Source of the DNA: Parablautia sp. Marseille-Q6255
GTDB lineage: Bacteria > Bacillota > Clostridia > Lachnospirales > Lachnospiraceae
Length of the DNA: 64,000 nucleotides
Assembly: GCF_951230155.1 (NCBI RefSeq)
Contig: NZ_CATNVD010000008.1
Coordinates: 62,001-126,000 of the forward strand
Reading direction: 5' to 3'
Both the position numbers and the translations under genes were made by a program. The stretch's first letter is position 1. Each line of letters opens with the position of its first letter. The notes beneath the pieces were generated by a model. That model ran no database searches. It was not told where the DNA came from and saw nothing but the letters and a program-made list of their open reading frames with translations. Shown here in pieces: positions 16,186 to 24,262 of the stretch.

Positions 16186-16896
16186 ATGCTGAAAGTTAAT
16201 AATATTGATGTGTATTATGATAAAGTTCAGGCTTTGTTTGGTGTGAGCATTGAAGTGCACCAAAATGAAGTGATTTCAATTATTGGATCTAATGGGGCAG
16301 GAAAGTCTACACTTATGAAAACTATTATGGGATTGAATAATGCAAAAAAAGGAACAATAGAGTTTGAAGGGGAACGTATTGATACGGTAAAAGCTCATTC
16401 TATTGTAGGAAAAGGAATCGTATATGTTCCAGAAGGAAGAGAAATTTTTCCGGATATGTCTGTTATAGAAAATTTAGAGATGGGTGCATTTTCAAAGAAC
16501 TATACAAAAGAACAAATGAACCAGAAAATGCAGGAAGCGTATGATTTGTTTCCAAGGTTATATGAAAGAAGAAATCAGCTTGCAGGAACTATGTCTGGAG
16601 GAGAACAACAGATGTTGGCGATTAGTAGAGGATTGATGAGTGATCCTAAACTGATTATGTTTGATGAACCATCCTTAGGATTAGCACCTGTTTTGGTGGA
16701 TGAAATGTTTGAGGCAATTGTCAGGATTAATAAAGAAAAGAAAAAAACAGTGATCATTGTGGAACAGAATGCGTTTATGGCTATTAGTATTTCTGATAGA
16801 TGTTATGTACTGCGGAATGGTCTTGTGACAATGGAAGGAGAGTCTAAAGAGTTACTTGGTAACGATGAAGTGAATAAATCATATCTGGGTGGTTAA
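16186..16896 (+). CDS. LIV-type ABC transporter ATPase (LivF family)
   Basis: A 236-residue second ATPase, slightly shorter than LivG as usual. Walker A GSNGAGKST, GIVYVPEGREIFPDMSVIENLEMGA (the LivF 'PEgR.iFp.lTV.ENL' signature), ABC signature MSGGEQQMLAISRGLM, Walker B LIMFDEPSLGLAP and VEQNA. It follows LivG by 11 bp with AGGGAGG in between and completes the importer encoded from 12236. Confidence 0.92.
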   Translation: MLKVNNIDVYYDKVQALFGVSIEVHQNEVISIIGSNGAGKSTLMKTIMGLNNAKKGTIEFEGERIDTVKAHSIVGKGIVYVPEGREIFPDMSVIENLEMGAFSKNYTKEQMNQKMQEAYDLFPRLYERRNQLAGTMSGGEQQMLAISRGLMSDPKLIMFDEPSLGLAPVLVDEMFEAIVRINKEKKKTVIIVEQNAFMAISISDRCYVLRNGLVTMEGESKELLGNDEVNKSYLGG

Positions 16897-16909
16897 AGGA
16901 GGCTGGAAA

Positions 16910-17257
16910 ATGGAAGCTTTTAGTCAGATAGGATATGTGGTGAATCAATCAGATAATGTAGCAACAGCGTTAGGAAATTTATCTGAAGGGAGTATATCAC
17001 TTACAGGAAAAGCTGAGAAGCGTAAAAGTATAAAAATTTTGGAAGCAATTACTTTAGGGCATAAGTTTGCATTAACAGATATTTCCTGTGATATGCCGAT
17101 TATAAAGTATGGTGTTGTAATAGGCACAGCGACGAAAGATATTCGGGCAGGTGAATATGTACATCTTCATAATATGAGAAGTAATTTTGATATGAGGGCA
17201 GCAACTTTTGATGCAGTAACAGCAAATTCTACGGATATGGAATATATCATATATTAG
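16910..17257 (+). CDS. UxaA-family dehydratase small subunit (SAF domain)
   Basis: A 115-residue protein consisting of a single SAF-like domain, matching the N-terminal domain of altronate/galactarate dehydratases and the stand-alone small subunit SuyA of (R)-sulfolactate sulfo-lyase. Landmarks are VNQSDNVATAL, ITLGHKFALTDI, PIIKYGVVIGTATKDIRAGEYVHLHNM, the last being the family signature. The start is the ATG after AGGAGG (16898-16903); the gene follows livF immediately. It should pair with the large subunit encoded next to dehydrate (or desulfonate) a hydroxy acid. Which acid is not evident. Confidence 0.85.
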   Translation: MEAFSQIGYVVNQSDNVATALGNLSEGSISLTGKAEKRKSIKILEAITLGHKFALTDISCDMPIIKYGVVIGTATKDIRAGEYVHLHNMRSNFDMRAATFDAVTANSTDMEYIIY

Positions 17258-17266
17258 GTGGTGCTT

Positions 17267-18310
17267 ATGGAAAAATGTGTAATTACAAAGGCATGGCAGA
17301 GAAAAGACGGGAAAAAGGGAATCCGAAATAAGATATTGATTATCTATACAGTGGAATGTAGCAAGCATGTAGCAACGTCCATAGCCCTACACTTTCAAAA
17401 TAAAAATGAAGATGTAGATGTTACTGGGAGCCTCGCGTGTTTAGATAATCAGGTTATTATTCGGAGACTGTTGAAGTATAGCGTACATCCAAATGTTGGC
17501 GGTGTGTTAGTAATAGGACATGGCTGTGAATATATCCGACCAGAGCGTTTAGTTACAGTTGCAAGAGAACACGGACGAGAAGCAGAATATTTAATTTTGC
17601 AGAAAAATGGAGGGACAGAAGCTGTCATTACCAAGGGGATAGAGATTGTTGAGAAAATGCTGCGAGAATTATGCAAAGTTCCGAAAAGTGATATGTATTG
17701 CTCAGAGCTTATAGTTGGTGCCAAGTGCGGAGGCAGTGATTTCACATCCGGATTAGCAGGTAATGCGCTAATAGGAGAATTTTTTGATTGGTTGGTTAGG
17801 CAACAAGCAACCGTAATGATTGAAGAGATGGGAGAGGCTGTCGGACTTAAAGATTATTTAGTATCAAGAGCAGTAAACAGTCGAGTGGGAAGAGATATCG
17901 CAATGACTTATGATAAGACAATTGATTTTTGTAAAAAGTTTGGTCAGTTTTCTATTTCACCGGGAAATTTTAAGGGTGGTCTTACTACTATCGAAGAAAA
18001 AAGTATGGGAGCAGTTGTAAAAAGTGGGAGTAGTTTAATTCAAGGGATTTTAAAAATTGCTCAGTCCCCTCCAAGAAAGGGGCTTTGGATTTTGGATGTA
18101 ATTCCTGATTATCGAGTAGAGCCTGGATTTTATCAAGGAGGAGATGCAAGCGGATTGATGGATCAGATTGCGTCAGATTGCCATTTACTCTTGTTTGTGA
18201 GTGGGCGTGGACATGTTGGTGGGACTCCTATTGCACCAGTAATCAAAATTACAGCCAATCCGGATACGTATGTGAAGATGGGAAAGGATATAGATGGTGC
18301 TAGAATATAA
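17267..18310 (+). CDS. UxaA-family dehydratase large subunit, 3' end cut by an IS element
   Basis: The first 342 codons of a UxaA/SuyB-type catalytic subunit: GIRNKILIIYTVECSKHVA, VLVIGHGCE, LIVGAKCGGSDFTSGLAGN, SPGNFKGGLTTIEEKSMGAVVKSGS and VSGRGHVGGTPIAPVIKITANPDTYVKMGKDID. After MGKDID the frame enters the IS left end and stops five codons on. Deleting the IS (18295-19635) and one copy of its AGA target duplication restores an uninterrupted 403-codon frame ending at 19822, the normal size for the family. The truncated protein lacks about 60 C-terminal residues and is probably inactive. The start is the ATG after AGGTGG; the GTG nine bases earlier is less likely. Confidence 0.85.
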   Translation: MEKCVITKAWQRKDGKKGIRNKILIIYTVECSKHVATSIALHFQNKNEDVDVTGSLACLDNQVIIRRLLKYSVHPNVGGVLVIGHGCEYIRPERLVTVAREHGREAEYLILQKNGGTEAVITKGIEIVEKMLRELCKVPKSDMYCSELIVGAKCGGSDFTSGLAGNALIGEFFDWLVRQQATVMIEEMGEAVGLKDYLVSRAVNSRVGRDIAMTYDKTIDFCKKFGQFSISPGNFKGGLTTIEEKSMGAVVKSGSSLIQGILKIAQSPPRKGLWILDVIPDYRVEPGFYQGGDASGLMDQIASDCHLLLFVSGRGHVGGTPIAPVIKITANPDTYVKMGKDIDGARI

Positions 18311-18336
18311 ATAGTACAAGTCAAAATGAGAATTCC
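18295..18336 (+). repeat. Left terminal inverted repeat of the IS
   Basis: It aligns with the reverse complement of 19592-19635: the outer TGGT[G/C]CTA and the inner AGTACAAGT[C/T]AAAATGAG are shared, with a divergent stretch between them. A 3-bp target duplication AGA abuts it at 18292-18294. Confidence 0.88.
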
Positions 18337-18390
18337 TTATAAGAAAAATCATGGTACAATGTAGGTACCGCACTGAAGGAGGAACTCATT

Positions 18391-18675
18391 ATGGCAAAGC
18401 ACTATGACAAACAATTTAAGCTGGATGCAGTCCAGTATTATCATGATCACAAGAACTTAGGACTGCAAGGCTGTGCTACAAACTTAGGAATCAGTCAGCA
18501 GACATTATCACGCTGGCAGAAAGAACTGCGTGAAACAGGTGATATTGAAAGCCGTGGTTCCGGTAACTATGCTTCTGATGAAGCAAAAGAAATCGCACGA
18601 TTAAAACGAGAATTACGAGATGCACAGGATGCCCTTGAAGTATTAAAAAAAGCAATCAACATTCTGGGAAAATGA
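18391..18675 (+). CDS. IS3-family OrfA (transposase helix-turn-helix subunit)
   Basis: A 94-residue protein with an N-terminal helix-turn-helix (KQFKLDAVQYYHDH...ATNLGISQQTLSRWQKEL) and a C-terminal leucine zipper (ARLKRELRDAQDALEVLKKAINIL), the standard OrfA layout. Seven A residues at 18645-18651 read TTA AAA AAA G in the orfA frame, a classic -1 slippery site, and the orfB frame is open from there, so an OrfAB fusion transposase can be made. RBS AAGGAGG. Confidence 0.93.
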   Translation: MAKHYDKQFKLDAVQYYHDHKNLGLQGCATNLGISQQTLSRWQKELRETGDIESRGSGNYASDEAKEIARLKRELRDAQDALEVLKKAINILGK

Positions 18676-19586
18676 CGGAAGCCATTTATCTCGAAGTTAA
18701 GGAGATGGCAGAAACTGCCCATAAGGCAAAACGCCGGGTTTCTGTCTCCGGAATGTTGAAACATCTTGGCGTTTCTCGTTCTGGTTATCATGCATGGCTA
18801 AAACGTGTTCCTTCTAATACAGAAAAAAGACGTGAAGCCGTAAAAGCTAAAATCAAAGATATTTATGATGAATCTAAACAGAATTATGGTGCCCCTAAAA
18901 TTACCAGGGAATTGCGTAAATCAGGAGAAATCATCTCCGAGCGTACCGTTGGTAAGTATATGAAACAAATGGGCATCAAAGCTCAATGGAGCAAGCCATG
19001 GACCATCACGACCAAAGATTCTGACTTCAGCAGCGAATTAAAAAATATCCTTGATGAACAGTTTCATCCAGAACGACCAAATGCTGTTTGGTGTTCTGAC
19101 ATCACATATATCTGGACGATAGACGGATTTGTTTATCTGACCAGTATTATGGACTTATATTCCAGAAAAATCATTGCCTGGACACTTTCCAAAACATTGG
19201 AAGTATCCTGCGTGATTGAAACAATAAAGAAAGCCAAAGCAAGACGCAATATCGATAAACCTTTAATTTTGCATTCAGACCGCGGAAGCCAGTATGTATC
19301 AAAAGAATACAAACGTGTAACCGCAACCATGCAGTGTAGTTATTCTAAAAAGGCATATCCATGGGATAATGCATGTATTGAGTCGTTCCACTCCCTGATT
19401 AAGAGAGAATGGCTGAATCGGTTTAAGATTCGAGATTATGATCATGCATATCGTTTGATTTTCGAATATTTAGAAGCATTCTACAATACGAAACGAATTC
19501 ATAGTCACTGTGATTATATGTCACCAAATGATTATGAAGAGCTGTATCGTAGGCTTCAGCAGGGCGAATTGCAGATGGCAGGTTAA
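18672..19586 (+). CDS. IS3-family OrfB (DDE transposase)
   Basis: A 304-residue integrase-core protein. An N-terminal HTH_21 segment (QNYGAPKITRELRKSG) is followed by the catalytic triad in VWCSDITYI (Asp), LHSDRGSQY (Asp) and DNACIESFHSLIKREW (Glu). Its ATG overlaps the orfA stop (ATGA), so it can be made by coupling as well as by frameshift. Apparently full length. Confidence 0.95.
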   Translation: MTEAIYLEVKEMAETAHKAKRRVSVSGMLKHLGVSRSGYHAWLKRVPSNTEKRREAVKAKIKDIYDESKQNYGAPKITRELRKSGEIISERTVGKYMKQMGIKAQWSKPWTITTKDSDFSSELKNILDEQFHPERPNAVWCSDITYIWTIDGFVYLTSIMDLYSRKIIAWTLSKTLEVSCVIETIKKAKARRNIDKPLILHSDRGSQYVSKEYKRVTATMQCSYSKKAYPWDNACIESFHSLIKREWLNRFKIRDYDHAYRLIFEYLEAFYNTKRIHSHCDYMSPNDYEELYRRLQQGELQMAG

Positions 19587-19591
19587 GATGA

Positions 19592-19635
19592 GGAAAACCT
19601 CATTTTAACTTGTACTAAATCTTGACATAGGACCA
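19592..19635 (-). repeat. Right terminal inverted repeat of the IS
   Basis: The inward copy of the left end; the outermost bases TAGGACCA pair with TGGTGCTA at the left end with one mismatch. The AGA target duplicate follows at 19636-19638. Confidence 0.88.
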
Positions 19636-19822
19636 AGACATTAATGCATCAGGATTGTTGGGAGGTGGAGAAACAATGGAAACTTTATTTGAGCGTTTAC
19701 AAAAAGAGGTAAGGGATGTTTGCGGTGGTAAAAAGACCTGTGCGGAATTAAATGGACACAGAGAAGGAACTTTATTCTTTAATTATCAACATCCTAATAG
19801 GGTAATTCCTCATTGTTATTGA
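19636..19822 (+). pseudogene. Severed 3' end of the UxaA-family large subunit gene
   Basis: Read in the frame of 17267-18294 after removal of the IS, it continues DINASGLLGGGETMETLF and ERLQKEVRDVCGGKKTCAEL, then NGHREGTLFFNYQHPNR and the stop TGA. This matches the C-terminal pattern of the family (D-I-N-A/G..., a helix, then 'K.E..GH.E'). It retains an internal ATG after GGGAGGTGG, so a 47-residue fragment could be translated but would be unlikely to function. Confidence 0.85.
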
Positions 19823-19836
19823 TAAAGGAGGATAGC

Positions 19837-21165
19837 ATGAACATTTTTGAGCAACTTTTACAGGAAGTGAAGCTTCCCAAGATGCTTCCAGTAGAATTTA
19901 CCGTTGAAAAGGGAAGAATAGCACGTGAAGAGATATTTCCTATTTTACATAAGGCTTTATGTGAAACAGGCTTATTGAAAAGAATAGAACAGGGGAAAAC
20001 AGTAGCAATTACATGTGGAAGTCGCGAGATACGTAACATAGATGAAATAGAACGTAGCGTTATAACCATTTTAAAAGAAGCAGGAATCAAACCGTTTATA
20101 TTTGCAGCTATGGGAAGCCATGGAGGTGCAAATGCGCAAGGACAATTGGAGATTCTGTCAGGATATCATGTGACAGAGGAGACAATGGGGGTACCTGTAG
20201 TAGCTACAATGGATACGGTATTAATAGGAAAGACAGACAATGGGCTGGAAGTTCATATGGAAAAAAATGCAAATGATGCAGACTATATTATTCCTGTGGG
20301 AAGGATAAAGCCACATACAGATTTTCGCGGCAGAATAGAAAGTGGATTGATGAAGATGCTTTGTATCGGATGTGGGAAACAGAAAGGCGCGAATATTTGT
20401 CATATGCATGGATTCCCAGCTATGTCGGAAAATGTGACAAAAGTGGCGCGTGTTGTTTTACAAGAAAAAAAGATTCCTTTCGGAATCGCAATTATTGAAG
20501 ATGCATTTCACAATACATATCATCTGGAGGTGATTGCAGGCGAAGAAATCGAAGAGAGAGAAGCACAACTGTTGGAAATTGCCAAAAAATTAATTCCCGT
20601 TATTCCCTTTGAAAAGATAGATGTATTATTGCTTGATGAAATTGGAAAAGATATCAGCGGATCTGGTATGGATCCAAATGTCACAGGACGTAGCGCGATG
20701 TTGGGCGTAAGTAAGCCGTTCGTAGAGCGTATTGCTGTTTTTGCATTATCGGAAAAGTCGCATCATAATGGGTGTGGAATAGGATCCGCAGATATTACAA
20801 CACAAAGATTTTATGAAGATATGGATTTTTTTGTGTCGTATCCAAATGGTTTGACGAGCCATGATCCAGGAAGTATGAGAATTCCACCTGTTATGCCAAA
20901 TGATAAATGCGCAGTGCAAATGGCTATTCATTCTTGTACACAATATGATCAAGCAATGGGGCATAGGGTTGTATGGATGAAAAATACTTTATGCCTAGAA
21001 CATTTTATGATTTCTGAAAATTTGCGGGAAGAAGCTGAGAAAAATCCAAATATAAAAATATGTGGAGAGGCAGTAGATTTTCCATTTGATGAGAAAGGAA
21101 ATTTAAGAGGGTTACCGCCATATAGGTATGAATATGGCGTACATAAAAAGGCGAAAGACAATTAA
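19837..21165 (+). CDS. LarA-family (nickel-pincer) racemase/epimerase homologue
   Basis: A 442-residue member of the lactate racemase superfamily. GSHGGANAQGQ in the N-terminal half and GRIKPHTDFRGRIESGLMKMLCIGCGKQKGANICHMHG in the middle correspond to the regions supplying the pincer lysine and catalytic/nickel-binding histidines of LarA. LarA homologues racemise or epimerise 2-hydroxy acids such as lactate, malate or gluconate using the NPN nickel cofactor made by LarB, LarC and LarE, none of which is in this window. In this operon it probably changes C2 stereochemistry of the imported acid. The start is the ATG after AAAGGAGG (19824-19832), immediately behind the broken dehydratase gene. 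Confidence 0.8.
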   Translation: MNIFEQLLQEVKLPKMLPVEFTVEKGRIAREEIFPILHKALCETGLLKRIEQGKTVAITCGSREIRNIDEIERSVITILKEAGIKPFIFAAMGSHGGANAQGQLEILSGYHVTEETMGVPVVATMDTVLIGKTDNGLEVHMEKNANDADYIIPVGRIKPHTDFRGRIESGLMKMLCIGCGKQKGANICHMHGFPAMSENVTKVARVVLQEKKIPFGIAIIEDAFHNTYHLEVIAGEEIEEREAQLLEIAKKLIPVIPFEKIDVLLLDEIGKDISGSGMDPNVTGRSAMLGVSKPFVERIAVFALSEKSHHNGCGIGSADITTQRFYEDMDFFVSYPNGLTSHDPGSMRIPPVMPNDKCAVQMAIHSCTQYDQAMGHRVVWMKNTLCLEHFMISENLREEAEKNPNIKICGEAVDFPFDEKGNLRGLPPYRYEYGVHKKAKDN

Positions 21166-21182
21166 AAAAATGAGGTGACAAT

Positions 21183-22277
21183 ATGAGCTATCGGAAGTTT
21201 CAGTATGACAAAATTAGAGAATTATCAGAAATGGTATTTATGTGGCATGGTTTTTCTAAAGACGATGCAGCAAAAATTACAGATGTACTTTTGACTAGTG
21301 ATCTTTATGGAATTGAGTCTCATGGGGTACAACGTTTGGCGTTATATCCATATGGAATTGATATTGGAAGAATTAAGGTAAATGCAGAATTGGAAATAGT
21401 AAAAGAGACCCCGCTGTCTGTATTAATTGATGCGCATGATGCTATGGGGCAACTAGCTGGCATCAGGGCAATGGATATTGTAATCGAGAAGGCCAAGAAA
21501 ACGGGTATGGCTATTGCAGTGGTTCGTAATTCGAATCATTATGGAATTGCTGGATATTATTCGATGATGGCTGCGAAAGAAGGACTCTTAGGTATTTCTA
21601 TGACTAATACAGAGGCACTTGTTGTTCCAACTTTCGGAAAACGTCCTATTATGGGAACGAATCCAATTGCAATTACAATGCCTGCTACCCCTCATTGCTT
21701 CCATTTAGATATGTCTACAAGTGTAGTAACGGCAGGAAAAATGGAAGTTTATGCGAAAAATAAAAAGCCATTACTTCCAGGATGGTCTGTTGGAAAAGAA
21801 GGAACAGAGAATCTTGATCCTGTAGAATTTTTGAATATTCGTGCTACAAAATCTAATGGAGGATTGCTTCCGCTTGGGGGTATAGGGGAGGCACATAGTG
21901 GACATAAAGGCTATGGGATTTCGTTAGCAGTTGAACTTCTGACAGGTATTATGGCAGGCGGTTATACAAGTACGTTAGTAAGAAAAGATAAAAGCGTTGA
22001 GAAGTGTTGCCATATGTTTATGGCGATTGATTATGGAATGTTTGGAAATAAAAAAGAAATAGAAGAAAGATTTTCGGAATTTTTACAGGAAATTAGAGAT
22101 TCTGAAAAAGCAGCAGGATGTGATAGAATCTATATTCATGGTGATAAAGCAGAGGAACATTTACAGATGACGCTTAGGGAAAATAGTATCTCATTAAATG
22201 AGGCAACATATGCAGAAATAGAAAAATTGTGTATGAAATGTGGTATTCCAGTAAAAGAATATTTAATTGAAATTTAA
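21183..22277 (+). CDS. Ldh_2-family NAD(P)-dependent 2-hydroxyacid dehydrogenase
   Basis: A 364-residue enzyme of the malate/L-lactate/sulfolactate/ureidoglycolate dehydrogenase (Ldh_2, YlbC) family, which has a fold distinct from ordinary lactate dehydrogenase. Landmarks are LYGIESHGVQRL near residue 43, VRNSNHYGIAGYYSMMAA near 117-134, GTNPIAITMPA near 157, LDMSTSVVTAGK, and LPLGGIGEAHSGHKGYGISLAVELLTG near 236-262. It would interconvert a 2-hydroxy acid and a 2-keto acid. It follows the LarA homologue by 17 bp and ends the importer-dehydratase transcript before a terminator. Confidence 0.88.
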   Translation: MSYRKFQYDKIRELSEMVFMWHGFSKDDAAKITDVLLTSDLYGIESHGVQRLALYPYGIDIGRIKVNAELEIVKETPLSVLIDAHDAMGQLAGIRAMDIVIEKAKKTGMAIAVVRNSNHYGIAGYYSMMAAKEGLLGISMTNTEALVVPTFGKRPIMGTNPIAITMPATPHCFHLDMSTSVVTAGKMEVYAKNKKPLLPGWSVGKEGTENLDPVEFLNIRATKSNGGLLPLGGIGEAHSGHKGYGISLAVELLTGIMAGGYTSTLVRKDKSVEKCCHMFMAIDYGMFGNKKEIEERFSEFLQEIRDSEKAAGCDRIYIHGDKAEEHLQMTLRENSISLNEATYAEIEKLCMKCGIPVKEYLIEI

Positions 22278-22290
22278 AATATTTGGAACG

Positions 22291-22347
22291 AGGCTCTATA
22301 TTAATGCACAAAGCAGGCACTGATATAGGGCCTTGATTTATATTTTT
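22291..22347 (+). terminator. Intrinsic terminator of the importer/enzyme operon
   Basis: AGGCTCTATAT (22291-22301) pairs with ATATAGGGCCT (22323-22333) with one U-G pair, followed by the T-rich TGATTTATATTTTT. It closes the transcript running from 12236. Confidence 0.75.
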
Positions 22348-22389
22348 GAAAGGTTTTTAGAGTTTTTTACAGAATATGGTAAAATCAGC

Positions 22390-22417
22390 TTGACAATTTG
22401 AATGATATGATTATATG
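22390..22417 (+). promoter_or_regulatory. Candidate promoter of the GntR regulator gene
   Basis: TTGACA (22390-22395) with TATATG (22412-22417) at 16 bp. No clear copy of the ATGACATCAT operator is present; a looser relative, TGACATAGCATCAT, lies downstream near 22439-22452. The remaining leader to 22529 shows nothing else recognisable. Confidence 0.45.
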
Positions 22418-22528
22418 GTAGCATAAGTACATAACTGCTGACATAGCATCATTAGACTAGGCGGAAATTTTAAGGTCGGGGAGGTGTGCTGGTTTTAGTT
22501 AAAAGTATTAAAAAGGAGTATGTACAAA

Positions 22529-23227
22529 ATGAGGGAAATTCAAAAAGTTTCAATTACGGATATGGTAGTAAATGAATTAAAAAAAATGATTGTAGAAGGT
22601 CAATTTGCTCCAGGAGAAAAGCTACCGACAGAAAATGAAATGTGTCAGACTATGAAAGTTAGTAGAACTTGTGTCAGAGAAGCAATTCGCGTGTTACAGG
22701 CTTTAGATCTTGTAGATATTTTTCCTGGTAAAGGTGCTTTCGTATCAACAACCCCGATTGATATGAGAGAAAAATGGTACGATGTGCAGGGACTAACGGT
22801 AAGCGATTTTATCGAGGTTCGTATGGCGATTGAAACTGTTTCTACACGTTTAGCTATTACAAAAGCTAAAAAGTCACAGGTAGAAAAGTTAAGAAAGATT
22901 CATGAATCTTTCATGGAAGCAATAGAAAGACACAATTTAACAGAGCTTATTATGTATGATGAGATGTTCCATTCTGAAATCGTAAATATTACTGGTAATA
23001 AGTTGCTGATTAATTTAAACAAGCAATTGATTGTGGCAAATCGGAAATTTAGATGTGAATCATTTATGAATGATGAAGTATATAAAAAGGCAGTCGAACC
23101 ACATACCCGAATTTATAATTGCTTTTTAAATAAAGATGCAGAACAGGGACAAGTGGAAATGCAACGTCATTTGGAAATTACAGAGGCAGATATGGAGTAT
23201 CTGGTAAGTGCATTAGAGGCACATTAA
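22529..23227 (+). CDS. GntR-family regulator, FadR subfamily (FCD domain)
   Basis: A 232-residue repressor or activator. The N-terminal winged helix (VVNELKKMIVEGQFAPGEKLPTENEMCQTMKVSRTCVREAIRVLQALDLVDIFPGKGAFVS, residues about 10-70) is standard GntR. The C-terminal all-helical FCD ligand domain (about 90-225) keeps EVRMAIE, DEMFHSEIVNITGN (D and H metal/ligand positions) and H near residue 188 (EPHTRIYNCFLNKD). FCD regulators usually sense small carboxylates. The second ATG (22529) is chosen because AAGGAG lies 10 bases upstream but only one base from the ATG at 22520. It most likely controls the three island transcripts that share the ATGACATCAT-type motif. Confidence 0.9.
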   Translation: MREIQKVSITDMVVNELKKMIVEGQFAPGEKLPTENEMCQTMKVSRTCVREAIRVLQALDLVDIFPGKGAFVSTTPIDMREKWYDVQGLTVSDFIEVRMAIETVSTRLAITKAKKSQVEKLRKIHESFMEAIERHNLTELIMYDEMFHSEIVNITGNKLLINLNKQLIVANRKFRCESFMNDEVYKKAVEPHTRIYNCFLNKDAEQGQVEMQRHLEITEADMEYLVSALEAH

Positions 23228-23252
23228 GAAAATTAGATAGTGGTGTTATAGC

Positions 23253-23290
23253 AAGCCGGTATAGAAGAAAATCTATATCGGCTTATTTTT
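23253..23290 (+). terminator. Intrinsic terminator after the GntR gene
   Basis: AAGCCGGTATAG (23253-23264) pairs with CTATATCGGCTT (23273-23284) with one G-U pair, then ATTTTT. It separates the regulator from the DapA-like operon. Confidence 0.85.
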
Positions 23291-23293
23291 ATA

Positions 23294-23338
23294 TTGACAG
23301 ACAGCATATATTAATATATAATGACATCATACAATATT
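23294..23338 (+). promoter_or_regulatory. Promoter and operator of the DapA-like/malic enzyme operon
   Basis: A perfect consensus promoter: TTGACA (23294-23299), 17 bp, TATAAT (23317-23322). The motif ATGACATCATACAATATT begins at 23321, overlapping the last two -10 bases exactly as at 12146. A repressor bound here would block RNA polymerase. The strong core promoter plus an overlapping operator suggests inducible repression by the neighbouring GntR protein. Confidence 0.7.
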
Positions 23339-23358
23339 ACAAAAGAAAGGAGAGCAAT

Positions 23359-24237
23359 ATGGAAAAAATTAAAGGGATGATTCCGCCGATTGTGACCCCA
23401 TTTACAGAGGTAGGAACTATTAATGATCTATTAATTGAAAAAGAAATGGATATTAGTTTACAAGCTGGTGTAGATGGACTCAGTGTCGGAGGAAGTACTG
23501 GAGAAGGTCCTACGCTAAAGGATGCTGAATTGGCTCATTTGATAAGTTTGGCAAAGAAGCATTTAAAACCAGAGCAACCTGTTGTTTGTGGCATTATGAG
23601 AATGTGTACGGAAGATGCGATTCGCACAGGGCTCGTAGCGAAAGATGCAGGGGCGGATGCTATTATGGTAACTCCAACTGCATATAATGCTTTGGTGCCA
23701 AATGAAGAAGGAATGTTTGACTTTTATAGCCAGATATCGGAAAAAGTACAGATTCCAATTATTATCTATAATGTCATTCCACAAAATGAGATTAAACCAA
23801 CACTTTTTAAACGTCTTTTAAAAGAAACTAAGTATGTGCGTGGTGTAAAACAAAGCGTTGGGGGTGTATCAGCACTGTACGCCATGAAGATGTGCTGTGG
23901 TGATGAAGGTAAGATATTTGCGGCAACAGATGATATGCTGGCAACTTGTTACGAACTAGGAGCAGACGGAGCTATATCAGCAGCATTGGCAGTATTTCCG
24001 AAAGAGTGTGTGGAGATGTGGCATTGTATCCAAAATGGAAACAGAGAGAGAGCCCAGGAACTACAGAGACTGCTATATTATCCCTGGCAGGCACTTGGTG
24101 GAAATCAATTTCCAATTCGCTTAAAGTATGCTTTGAAAATTATGGGGAGAGATGGTGGCTATTGCAGGAGCCCTATTGTACATCTTCCAGAAAGTGAAAA
24201 AAGAAAGATAGAAGAAGCATTCAAAATATTTATATAA
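23359..24237 (+). CDS. DapA-like aldolase/lyase (DHDPS family), copy 1
   Basis: A 292-residue class I aldolase of the dihydrodipicolinate synthase/N-acetylneuraminate lyase family. IPPIVTPFTEVGTIN at the start, GGSTGEGPTLKDAE (the glycine-rich loop), Tyr in IIYNVIPQN and the Schiff-base Lys164 in RGVKQSVGG. Family members condense or cleave pyruvate adducts (2-keto-3-deoxy acids). The GGSTGEGPTL loop differs from the GTTGE-A form of biosynthetic DapA, which suggests a catabolic lyase, but the substrate is unknown. It is the first gene of a four-gene operon with its own operator-bearing promoter. Confidence 0.85.
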   Translation: MEKIKGMIPPIVTPFTEVGTINDLLIEKEMDISLQAGVDGLSVGGSTGEGPTLKDAELAHLISLAKKHLKPEQPVVCGIMRMCTEDAIRTGLVAKDAGADAIMVTPTAYNALVPNEEGMFDFYSQISEKVQIPIIIYNVIPQNEIKPTLFKRLLKETKYVRGVKQSVGGVSALYAMKMCCGDEGKIFAATDDMLATCYELGADGAISAALAVFPKECVEMWHCIQNGNRERAQELQRLLYYPWQALGGNQFPIRLKYALKIMGRDGGYCRSPIVHLPESEKRKIEEAFKIFI

Positions 24238-24262
24238 AAAATAATATAGGGAGGGTTTTACA

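Larger units (their letters stand above)
18295..19635 (+). mobile_element. IS3-family insertion sequence (1341 bp)
   Basis: Ends TGGTGCTA...TAGGACCA, that is TG...CA termini of IS3 type, with imperfect inverted repeats of about 42-44 bp. It is flanked by the 3-bp direct repeat AGA (18292-18294 and 19636-19638). It encodes overlapping orfA and orfB in the -1 relationship typical of the family. All DDE motifs look intact, so it could still be active. It interrupts the dehydratase large-subunit gene. Confidence 0.93.
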
